From Hydrogenophilales bacterium (GTDB taxonomy: Bacteria > Pseudomonadota > Gammaproteobacteria > Burkholderiales > Thiobacillaceae): 9,390 bases of DNA. Position 1 is the first letter of the stretch, and each line of letters starts with the position of its first letter. Positions 6,401 to 9,390 of this stretch are shown piece by piece. The notes under the pieces are model-generated. The model had not been told where the DNA came from and did no database searches. It saw only the letters and a program-made list of their open reading frames with translations. A program made the position numbers and the translations under genes. The stretch is from the NCBI GenBank assembly GCA_011391655.1, contig JAABQE010000242.1, positions 1 through 9,390 of the forward strand, in the 5' to 3' direction.

Positions 6401-8259
6401 ACATCGGCGGCGCCAGGCGTGCGTAGCGCCATGCCGACGATGGCCACCCCGTTCGTGCCTTGGCGGCTACCAGCTGATGGACGGCGCAGTGCTGGCTGGT
6501 TCTGTAGAGCATCAGCGATGCCTTGAACTGTTGGGCGGTCGTAGACGTCTGCGATCGCCAAGCCATCAATCCCCAGCGCCTTCAGGCGTGCCGCAAACCG
6601 CAGCACCAGCAGAGATCGGGCACCCAAGTCGAACAGGTTGGCATCGTCAGCCAGTGCGTCTACACCCAGCAGCTCCTGCCAGAGCGCACGCACCACAGCA
6701 CGCGGGTCGGAAGTCAGGCTGTTGCCTTGTGCGACGCTGCTCACAGCGGGCAGGGGTAGCTGGCGTCGGTCAATTTTGCCGCTGGGCGTCAAGGGCAGGC
6801 TGGGCACAGCCATGAAGCGCAGCGGCACCATGTGTTCGGGCAGCCGGCTGCGTAGGTGGCTGCGCAGCGGGCCAACATCTGCACCCTCGCGCAGGACCAC
6901 GTGCGCGATCAGCTGGCGACCGAGACTGGGAAGTTCGGGCGCCGTGACGACAGCCTCGCGCACAGAGGGGTGCGCCATGAGGGCCAATTCGATCTCACCG
7001 GGCTCAATGCGGAAGCCGTCTACCTTCAATTGATGGTCGGCGCGGCCCAGGTAGGTGAAGTCGCCAGCGGCGTCGCGGCGGACTAAGTCCCCGGTGACGT
7101 ACCAGCGGCCAGCTAGGCCGGGTACTGAATCCAGGAAGCGCTCGGCCGTGAGCCCCGGCGCCCCAAGGTAGCCGTGCGCCAAGCAGTCGCCTCCAAGCAG
7201 CAGTTCGCCAGTGTCCGCTTCGGCATGAATGTGACCTTGCTCGTCGCGTAGGGCAACACGAACATGCGCCAGCGGACGGCCGATGGGCGGGATGGCGTGC
7301 CACTGCGAGACCTCCTCAGGCAATTCATGCACGAGCACGACATGCGATTCGGTTGGTCCGTAGTGGTTGTGCAGCCTGGCTGCGGGAAGGCGTTCGAACA
7401 GGCGCCGGATGGCTGGCGTGATCTGCAGTTGCTCGCCGGCGCTGACAACGTCCAGCAAGGCCAGCTGTTCAGCAGGTGTCGACGCCTCGGCCAGCATCTG
7501 CAGGGCTACGTACGGCATGAAGAGCCGTTCGATGCCGAGCTTGGCGACAGCAGCTTGTAGTTGCTCCGGGTCCCGGCGCACGGCCTCTGGCAGCAAGACC
7601 AGCGTACCGCCGCAGGCCACGCTGGAGAGGATCTCCTGGAAGTGAACGTCGAACGCCAGCGGTGCGAACTGCAGCGTGCGCGCAGGCTGACCCAGGCGCT
7701 GGTGCGCAGCATGAAATGCGATCAAGTGAGCAAGCGGCCGCGCGCCCAGAGCCACACCCTTGGGCTTGCCCGTCGAGCCCGAGGTAAACAGGACGTAGCA
7801 CAGGTCAGGCTCCGCCGCGAACATTGGCGGTGCGGGTGGCGCGGGCTTATCCAGCCGCGGAAAGACGCCAATCAGGCGTTCGAGTTCTTGCAGCGCGGTC
7901 TCTTCCCCTAGGACCAGGCGCGGCAGAGCCTCATCCACCATGGCACGCAGACGGTTTGGTGGATATGTGAGGTCCAGCGGAACGTAGGCTACCCCAGCAT
8001 CCACAGCGGCGAGGATCGCCACCACCGTTTCGGCCGATCGAGTTGCGGCAATGCCAACGCGATCACCTGTGAACAAACCCCGCCGCTGCAGGTCTTGCGA
8101 CAGGGCTGAGACCTCGGCCAGCAGCTGTGCATAAGTCCATTTCTGCCCCACCGTCTCGAGCGCAATCTTCTCAGGGGTGCGCGCCGCAGTGCAGCGCAGC
8201 CAGGACGATAGCGCCGGGGGTCGAAGTGGATGCGATTCCTCGCGAGTCGAAGGAGACAT
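1..8259 (-). CDS. Hybrid NRPS/type I PKS with aminotransferase domain (A-PCP-KS-AT-ACP-AMT-C-A...), 3' end outside window
   Basis: One frame stays open from the ATG at 8259-8257 to position 1, giving 2753 residues and no stop. Catalytic motifs checked along the gene (start, KS, AT, ACP, AMT, C, A2) all fall in this frame, so no frameshift is seen. Domain order by residue: A1 about 14-500, PCP 515-582, KS 602-1030, AT 1125-1425, ACP 1500-1575, Ala/Pro/Gln linker 1576-1680, class III aminotransferase 1695-2150, C 2171-2590, A2 from 2609 and cut off. It would work in the cytoplasm as a thiotemplate assembly line: load an amino acid (proline-like code), extend it with malonyl-CoA, transaminate the beta-ketone, then form a peptide bond. 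The ATG is the first in frame after a TGA at 8346-8344. Its Shine-Dalgarno sequence is weak, and TTG 8268, GTG 8292 and TTG 8295 are possible alternatives. The AMT arrangement resembles MycA/ItuA and McyE, but the loading module differs. Confidence 0.97.
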   Translation of the reverse strand, partial: MSPSTREESHPLRPPALSSWLRCTAARTPEKIALETVGQKWTYAQLLAEVSALSQDLQRRGLFTGDRVGIAATRSAETVVAILAAVDAGVAYVPLDLTYPPNRLRAMVDEALPRLVLGEETALQELERLIGVFPRLDKPAPPAPPMFAAEPDLCYVLFTSGSTGKPKGVALGARPLAHLIAFHAAHQRLGQPARTLQFAPLAFDVHFQEILSSVACGGTLVLLPEAVRRDPEQLQAAVAKLGIERLFMPYVALQMLAEASTPAEQLALLDVVSAGEQLQITPAIRRLFERLPAARLHNHYGPTESHVVLVHELPEEVSQWHAIPPIGRPLAHVRVALRDEQGHIHAEADTGELLLGGDCLAHGYLGAPGLTAERFLDSVPGLAGRWYVTGDLVRRDAAGDFTYLGRADHQLKVDGFRIEPGEIELALMAHPSVREAVVTAPELPSLGRQLIAHVVLREGADVGPLRSHLRSRLPEHMVPLRFMAVPSLPLTPSGKIDRRQLPLPAVSSVAQGNSLTSDPRAVVRALWQELLGVDALADDANLFDLGARSLLVLRFAARLKALGIDGLAIADVYDRPTVQGIADALQNQPALRRPSAGSRQGTNGVAIVGMALRTPGAADVEAFWQQLLDGREGIRHFTPEELDSSVPASLRERPNFVAARGVLEDAARFDAGFFGISSREATVLDPQQRLLLELSWNALEHAAINPWHSGGRVGVYAGTSNNSYITALRQEQNTLVQQFGEFATMLASEKDYVATRIAHRLNLNGPAVSIHTACSTSLVAVAQAWHALADGQCDVALAGGATVIVPQESGYLHVEGGMESADGHCRPFDAAATGTVFSSGGAMVVLKRLEDAMADGDTIHAVIRGVGLNNDGGDKASFTAPSANGQATAIRMALDHAQVSARSIGYVEAHGTATALGDPIEVAALCRAWKTDTTDTQFCGLGSVKSNLGHLAAAAGVVGLIKASLALQREQIPRTLHFQQANPQLGLEHTPFRVIAETTPWPRGEQPRRAAVSSFGVGGTNAHLVIEEAPAVTVQQAQLGAPATTPVFLLPLSARSPQALQQRAADLASHLRHHPEVSLTEVAATLMRGRSALVQRSSVVAASMPEAVAALGNLPAAVQALSRPRLVFMFPGQGSQHAGMARGLYDQAPAFREALDRCMEVIKGISGVDYLPWLIEDEPGNGDAGAQLADTRNAQPALFSMSFALASWLASVGVKADAMIGHSVGEYAAACLAGVMSLEDALTAVIARGQAMAEQPRGAMLAVRAGAEQLGSMLPQGVEIAGCNAPTLTVVSGTHEAIDALATKLEAQNIGSSSLTVSHAFHSAMMDPALPAVKTALGGVALHAPQTRVYSCISGATLTAEEATDPDYWARQVRAPVQFSRAVTSELEQIDTVFVEVGPGQALSALLRQHRRVSGTVARHVPLLGSAQKPGDAATHALQALGQLWCHGVEVAWPVPSSARRAQLPTYPFAGENFWFKRHSMPAVSEAAPSTPEMRTLMSRLPRLELELHRIFGDVSGLSPEEISREKSLLDQGMDSLSLTQATLEIESIFGIKLRFRRLLEDLDTVDKLARFLDVELAPDRFAPAPAAQSAPALLQPAVQAAMPPGTPPLASASATGTLVGANFLQQTIAQQMQLMSQQLALLGAQQTTVAMGLPVASPAPVTAPAVASAMPAAATQPVPDASLVEKPFGASPRLTLKAQQDLNPSQRAWLDEFISRCDAKFGKSKAFSQKNRQLMADPRVVTGFNPLWKELVYPLVVNRSKGTRMWDLDGNEFIDLLACFGANFLGYQQPDVVKAMVEQAQTGIELGPQHPLSAEVAELISEFTGMERVAFCNTGSEAVVGSLRIARTVTGRKTVAIFTNSYHGIVDEVIVRGSKQLRSLAAAPGIPPSAVEHMLVLDYASEDSLRVLRERAHELAAIMIEPIQNKVPTLQPRAFVQSLREICDAAGCALIFDECVTGFRVAPGGAQEFYGIRGDIACYGKIIGGGLPLSAIAGSTRWMDALDGGHWQYGDASYPEAGVTYFAGTFVRHPLALAAAKASLLHIRRAGPALYREINGRTQSLVSRLNAAFAARGAPVMAVHCASLWRLAWDEGQKNVSLFYWLARFHGLHLYEQFGHFLTEATGDDDTDRIFNVFTAALDELMRLGFITPREGSLPPHGGLPEPPQRSAQEGPLAPGQTERWLAGNFDPAARRALNESICIGLAGKVDTAALELALRDVLRRHEAFRICFDTEQPLQRLTPPQPFDIAHIDLRDQEDADQALDHFCRESNGHAFPLDRAPLAAVSVLQLSDGRTVVHLVASHLIFDGWASSVFNAELAQAYRARSTGTSPIWDEAASPLTFGTEEQARFSGPQALDDLAFWRAHLSNPPPPLSLGDLVPAGARQYGADTERSSIDEQLLAQLRAQAKSMGATLFQLLLTAVTMVLQRRTASNDFVVCIPYAGQSLKRRGPLVGDGVLDLPLRLQCMNGDTAASLLRRVRSNLMDALDHPLMTQGTVARALGLRSSGDRPPLTGVYFNLNPLVDLSAYAPLTASLHEGRKAGLLGEVFFNFYEKPGGLSLDLHYSTEFVSAGRARELVSELLAQCTALAQSLDDSLAPPSPTVDPRLLAWNDTAVPLEPRARLEQWVSRQAAATPDAVALVAQGVTLSYAALESRANRFAQVLQGRGIGAGSLVGVCLTRGPDLVPALLGILKTGAAYVPLDPGFPKDRLHYMAEDAGVRLVITDATNAGLSGLAREQQLRIDDDAATLAAAPD
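490..1749 (-). other. Domain: condensation (C) domain with SHxxxDG active site
   Basis: The domain begins near PLAPGQTERWL and continues through the RRHEAFR region, the active-site motif ASHLIFDGW, and later VYFNLNPLVDLS and LHYSTEF. It would join the beta-amino acyl chain from the AMT step to the amino acid activated by A2. The usual HHxxxDG motif reads SHLIFDG (residues 2301-2307). The catalytic second histidine H2302, D2306 and G2307 are kept, but the first histidine is serine. The C5 region reads LVGDGVLDLPLRL, not the more common FVNTLPLR form. Both changes may reflect an unusual beta-amino donor. The domain is probably active because the general-base histidine remains. Confidence 0.92.
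1810..3177 (-). other. Domain: PLP-dependent class III aminotransferase (AMT), beta-keto thioester aminating type
   Basis: About 455 residues related to glutamate-1-semialdehyde aminomutase. Visible motifs are VNRSKGTRMWDLDGNEFIDL, FCNTGSEAV, the NSYHG loop, IFDECVTGFR with D1954 (contacts the PLP ring nitrogen) and CYGKIIGGGLP with K1982 (PLP Schiff-base lysine). The 28-residue spacing from D to K is normal for the family, so the enzyme looks active. In the characterised MycA homologue this domain converts an ACP-bound beta-ketone to a beta-amine with an amino-acid donor. Here it follows a module with no reductive domains, exactly where such a ketone would be available. Confidence 0.95.
3220..3534 (-). 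other. Linker: Ala/Pro-rich with a Gln/Met/Leu helix between ACP and AMT
   Basis: About 105 residues with low complexity. There are Ala/Pro/Ser-rich stretches on either side of a segment from N1623 rich in Gln, Leu and Met (NFLQQTIAQQMQLMSQQLAL). That segment should form an amphipathic helix. From memory, similar Q/L/M-rich segments occur between carrier and AMT domains in related synthetases, so it may help dimerisation or docking. That role is inference. No catalytic motif is seen here. Confidence 0.7.
3535..3762 (-). other. Domain: acyl carrier protein (ACP) of the PKS module
   Basis: Carrier domain of about 75 residues with the phosphopantetheine serine S1536 in LLDQGMDSLSLTQ. The DSL(S/F)LTQ form is like the ACPs that sit just before aminotransferase domains in iturin-type synthetases. 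It should carry the malonyl unit, then the beta-keto chain, and present the latter to the AMT. It begins about 30 residues after the AT's LPTYPF tail. Confidence 0.93.
3985..4887 (-). other. Domain: acyltransferase (AT), malonyl-CoA type
   Basis: The AT selects the extender unit and loads it on the ACP. FMFPGQGSQ begins at residue 1128. The nucleophile is S1223 in GHSVGEYAAA, and the histidine is H1322 in HAFHS. HAFH at this site is characteristic of malonyl-CoA specific ATs, whereas methylmalonyl ATs usually carry YASH. Conserved arginine and glutamine residues lie in ARGQAMAEQPRGAM. The post-AT segment ends with LPTYPF (1464-1469), as in typical modular PKSs. Having the AT in cis contrasts with MycA/ItuA, which rely on a separate malonyl transferase. 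No KR, DH, ER or methyltransferase is present between AT and ACP, so the product at this step should be an unreduced beta-keto thioester. Confidence 0.95.
5170..6456 (-). other. Domain: ketosynthase (KS), catalytic triad intact
   Basis: The KS decarboxylatively condenses the upstream PCP-bound starter with the malonyl unit on the downstream ACP. It starts at VAIVGMALRTPG and ends near SSFGVGGTNAHLVIEEAP. The active-site cysteine is C774 in HTACSTS, and the two histidines are H910 in EAHGTATALGDP and H950 in SNLGHLAAAAG. The spacings of 136 and 40 residues are normal for modular KS domains. DPQQRLLLELSW is also present. Its place straight after an A-PCP pair makes it a hybrid-type KS that accepts an aminoacyl thioester. 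It looks fully active. Confidence 0.97.
6514..6717 (-). other. Domain: peptidyl carrier protein (PCP1)
   Basis: Carrier domain of about 68 residues directly after A1. The phosphopantetheine serine is S549 in FDLGARSLLVLRF, with AR in place of the common GG/GH/GD before the serine. It would hold the starter aminoacyl thioester and hand it to the KS, which begins about 20 residues after this domain ends. The NRPS-to-PKS transfer is therefore in cis on one polypeptide. The helix-2 region after the serine and the DVYDRPTVQGIADAL tail match ordinary PCPs. Confidence 0.93.
6760..8220 (-). other. Domain: loading adenylation domain A1, proline-like specificity code
   Basis: This domain activates the starter carboxylic acid as an adenylate and loads it on the adjacent PCP. 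Core motifs visible in order are AYVPLD, TSGSTGKPKG (residues 159-168), NHYGPTES, GELLLGGD, YVTGDL, LKVDGFRIEPGEIE and TPSGKIDRRQ, with the catalytic lysine at K495. Aligned by eye to GrsA PheA, the specificity residues are D204, V205, Q208, then F, V, A, H, V, V and K495. Known proline domains have codes such as DVQLIAHVVK and DVQFIAHVVK, so only the 299-equivalent differs (V for I). The surrounding FDVxFQE and MPYVALQ segments also look like proline-type domains. There is no condensation domain upstream, which makes this an initiation module. The domain family is certain. Proline is a strong inference, with pipecolate or another cyclic imino acid possible. Confidence 0.92.
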
Positions 8260-8288
8260 GGCGCTCAAAGTGAATTTTCTTAAGGGTT

Positions 8289-8322
8289 GCACCAAGGGTG
8301 CGAAAGTGCGTGCCGAAAGTGC
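8289..8322 (-). repeat. Leader hairpin and 9-bp direct repeat just upstream of the synthetase start
   Basis: On the plus strand, CGAAAGTGC occurs at 8301-8309 and again at 8314-8322, a 13-base period. The adjoining segment 8289-8301 is a perfect hairpin, GCACC-AAG-GGTGC. The set lies about 30-63 bases upstream of the ATG at 8259, in the probable 5' untranslated leader or core promoter. It could be a tandem regulator site or part of an mRNA leader structure. The repeat and hairpin are seen directly, and the function is unknown. Confidence 0.5.
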
Positions 8323-8350
8323 CTTGAACGGTTGCAGTCTTCCTCATGTG

Positions 8351-8380
8351 CGATCTTTGCAGAGATCGGAGCAATCTCCG
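8351..8380 (-). promoter_or_regulatory. Two adjoining hairpins in the presumed synthetase mRNA leader
   Basis: Plus-strand CGATCT (8351-8356) pairs with AGATCG (8363-8368) across a 6-base loop. CGGAG (8367-8371) pairs with CTCCG (8376-8380) across the 4-base loop CAAT. The stems share bases 8367-8368, so both cannot be fully paired at once. They lie about 90-120 bases upstream of the start codon. A leader structure is possible, but stems this short also arise by chance in GC-rich DNA. Confidence 0.35.
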
Positions 8381-8563
8381 AAGGCCAGTAGGTTGTGCCA
8401 CCTTGCGTTCGGTTGTTGCATCCGTGCGCCGAGTCCGCACGACAAGTTTGAATCAGTTGAGCGGCTATGAGGGCAGCCTGAGCCTGCCTCCTGTTGACTT
8501 CCACAAAGAACCGAACCATGAGATGTCGAGGTGCTGGATGCGACGGCGTTGGCTGCACGGCTG

Positions 8564-8601
8564 GAGATGACTTGAGCCCGGCGGCACCGCCGTGTCATCT
8601 C
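8564..8601. promoter_or_regulatory. Large GC-rich stem-loop (38 bases) in the intergenic region
   Basis: The outer arms GAGATGAC (8564-8571) and GTCATCTC (8594-8601) are perfectly complementary over 8 bp. Inside them CGGCGG (8579-8584) pairs with CCGCCG (8587-8592). Seven unpaired bases face one on the other side. No T-run follows on either strand, so it is not a canonical intrinsic terminator. On the minus strand, an ATG at 8621-8619 opens an 8-codon frame (MIALATLR) that ends with TGA inside the first arm of this stem. That could be a leader peptide or coincidence. Confidence 0.45.
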
Positions 8602-8625
8602 AATGTAGCCAAAGCAATCATTTGA

Positions 8626-8646
8626 TAACCGCCCCCGATACGGTTA
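8626..8646. repeat. Inverted repeat TAACCG-N9-CGGTTA, possible operator
   Basis: Perfect 6-bp half-sites are separated by 9 bases. Flanking TTG on the left and CAA on the right extend the symmetry if one unmatched A on the left is allowed. It lies in the AT-rich part of the intergenic region, just upstream of a possible plus-strand promoter. Its size fits a dimeric repressor or activator site. No regulator is encoded in the window to match it. Confidence 0.4.
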
Positions 8647-8652
8647 CAACAA

Positions 8653-8680
8653 TTGCGAAACCTCCTTATGTTTTTATGAT
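8653..8680 (+). promoter_or_regulatory. Possible sigma-70-type promoter, plus strand
   Basis: TTGCGA (8653-8658) and TATGAT (8675-8680) match the -35 and -10 consensus at 4 of 6 and 5 of 6 positions, with a 16-base spacer. They sit in the AT-rich part of the intergenic region. The next plus-strand frame starts near 9119, which would leave a leader of about 430 bases, so the assignment is weak. The inverted repeat CTTAT-N9-ATAAG at 8665-8683 overlaps the -10 element and could be an operator. Confidence 0.25.
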
Positions 8681-8867
8681 AAGACAAATGCAGTACAAAA
8701 AAACACAGTTGTTAGAAAATGCAACCGCATTGACCTGTTACATCCCTTGGACGAGGAACGTGTCACACCTGAGAGGCCCAAACGTCCCGATCCCAGGGAC
8801 CCGTGGTCATAAAAAGAAGTGACATGTTTTGGTTTTTGCAGTACCCACCATGAGAGTGTTCGGAATT

Positions 8868-8895
8868 TTGTGTCCCCTGTCCTTGATGGACACAA
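8868..8895. repeat. Perfect 8-bp inverted repeat TTGTGTCC-N12-GGACACAA
   Basis: TTGTGTCC (8868-8875) is the exact reverse complement of GGACACAA (8888-8895). A second copy of the inner half-site, TGTCC at 8878-8882, can also pair with GGACA at 8888-8892 across the loop TTGAT. The right half can therefore pair with either of two left partners. No T-run follows on either strand, so a terminator is unlikely. It may be a regulator binding site between the divergent genes. Confidence 0.45.
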
Positions 8896-8921
8896 CCGAT
8901 GCCACTTTCACCAGATACCGC

Positions 8922-8967
8922 CCGCAGGCAGCTGCGGTGCACCATCGCCGCAACGCATGCCCATGCG
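8922..8967. repeat. Two short perfect hairpins
   Basis: CCGCAG (8922-8927) pairs with CTGCGG (8932-8937) across a 4-base loop. CGCATG (8954-8959) pairs with CATGCG (8962-8967) across two bases. They lie about 150-200 bases upstream of the plus-strand frame. No T-run follows either one, and the function is unknown. Stems this short are common in GC-rich DNA. Confidence 0.25.
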
Positions 8968-9118
8968 GTCCGAATCTTTCGCGAACTCCGTTGCTTGTGG
9001 TTCAATGCGTCGGTGGGTGCGCGCTGAGCCGCTTGCACTCGACCCGTGATCGACCGGGTTCGCGGTGTTCAGGGAGCGCAAGCCCCGGCCCGCCTTCGCA
9101 ACCAAACTCATTGAATTG

Positions 9119-9390
9119 ATGTTTATGGGCGGTATTTCAGGTCTGAAGTTGGCAGGCGTGTCTCTACTGGTTGCGGTCATCGCCGTGGCCTTCGTGCTCG
9201 GCCAAGACGGCAGACGCAAAGGGGAGCCGCGCCATTCCGACGAGAGCAGAGTGCTTTTCGGGATGCTGGGCGACTCGGACACCGCGGCGTATCAGGATCA
9301 TGAGACTTTCCCAGCCACGGGCGAGCAGCCCGGTGGGACGTTTCATCCCATAACTTTGCAATGGCCAGAAGTCCTGGCAAGGATTCGACC
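9119..9390 (+). CDS. Hypothetical membrane-anchored protein, 3' end outside window
   Basis: An open frame starts with ATG at 9119 (second ATG at 9125) and runs off the right edge, giving 90 codons. The frame is open back to a TGA at 9047-9049, so GTG at 9065 is also possible. No good ribosome-binding site precedes any of these starts. Residues about 9-27 form a hydrophobic segment (LKLAGVSLLVAVIAVAFVL) followed by basic DGRRK, which suggests a signal anchor with the rest outside the cytoplasm. The following part is polar (LFGMLGDSDTAAYQDHETF) and I do not recognise a family. The wobble positions are GC-rich, which supports coding. It is transcribed divergently from the synthetase, so it may belong to the next operon. 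Some doubt remains because other frames are also open here. Confidence 0.55.
   Translation, partial: MFMGGISGLKLAGVSLLVAVIAVAFVLGQDGRRKGEPRHSDESRVLFGMLGDSDTAAYQDHETFPATGEQPGGTFHPITLQWPEVLARIR

Larger units (their letters stand above)
8260..9118. other. Divergent intergenic region with several inverted repeats; no convincing gene
   Basis: This 859-base stretch separates the minus-strand synthetase from the plus-strand frame at 9119. Its middle part (about 8600-8860) is clearly more AT-rich than the flanks. Short frames cross it on both strands, but none has a recognisable domain, a good ribosome-binding site or a convincing protein composition. Several inverted repeats and one direct repeat are packed into it. 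Its length and position suggest promoter and 5' leader sequence for the synthetase, and possibly for the divergent gene. Confidence 0.75.

Noticed and set aside
8171..8440. Minus-strand frame of 89 codons overlapping the synthetase 5' end
   Set aside because: It overlaps the start of A1 in a different frame, has no ribosome-binding site and no domain similarity.
8564..8601. Intrinsic terminator
   Set aside because: The stem is strong but no T-run follows on either strand, so I describe it only as a stem-loop.
8649..8667. Strong Shine-Dalgarno match AAGGAGG on the minus strand
   Set aside because: At the right distance downstream there is only TTG-TTG-TAA or an ATT codon opening 11 codons; no ATG or GTG start for a real frame, so it is most likely chance.
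8592..8822. Plus-strand frame of 76 codons in the AT-rich intergenic part
   Set aside because: No ribosome-binding site, no recognisable domain, crosses the inverted repeats and the possible promoter; composition looks non-coding.
8908..9282. Minus-strand frame of 124 codons opposite the right-edge gene
   Set aside because: Low-complexity Ser/Pro/Arg-rich translation without a domain; the plus-strand frame has a better protein signature (membrane anchor).
1..9390. CRISPR arrays, tRNA or rRNA genes, insertion sequences
   Set aside because: No regularly spaced repeats, tRNA- or rRNA-like segments, transposase sequence or terminal repeats were seen.

Overview
The window is dominated by one very large minus-strand gene for a hybrid non-ribosomal peptide synthetase / type I polyketide synthase. 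It starts at 8259 and runs without a stop through position 1, so at least 2753 codons are present and the 3' end lies outside the window. The high GC content, GC-rich codon use and modular style suggest a GC-rich Gram-negative bacterium, most plausibly a betaproteobacterium of the Burkholderiales type. That taxonomic call is inference.

Read from the N terminus (right) to the C terminus (left), the protein is A1-PCP-KS-AT-ACP-aminotransferase(AMT)-C-A2 (truncated). The first adenylation domain has no condensation domain before it, so it looks like a loading module. Read by eye against the GrsA phenylalanine domain, its specificity residues are D-V-Q-F-V-A-H-V-V-K, which closely resembles proline codes. 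The polyketide module has intact KS and AT catalytic residues, an AT with malonyl-type motifs, and no KR, DH, ER or methyltransferase. It should therefore leave a beta-keto thioester. The following ACP and PLP-dependent aminotransferase are arranged as in MycA/ItuA (mycosubtilin/iturin) and McyE (microcystin), where the AMT converts a beta-keto thioester to a beta-amino thioester. The C domain would then join that beta-amino acid to the residue chosen by A2. The inferred unit is a proline-derived beta-amino acid, 3-amino-3-(pyrrolidin-2-yl)propanoyl or an oxidised version. I do not recognise a known compound cluster.

From 8260 to 9118 I see no convincing gene. This 859-base divergent intergenic region is partly AT-rich and holds several inverted repeats: hairpins at 8289-8301, 8351-8380 and 8564-8601, N9-spaced repeats at 8626-8646 and 8665-8683, and a perfect 8-bp inverted repeat at 8868-8895. 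It also holds a 9-bp direct repeat at 8301-8322 and a possible plus-strand promoter at 8653-8680.

At the right edge, a plus-strand reading frame from about 9119 continues off the window. It begins with a hydrophobic membrane anchor and is otherwise unrecognised. It is divergent from the synthetase, and the shared intergenic region may control both.
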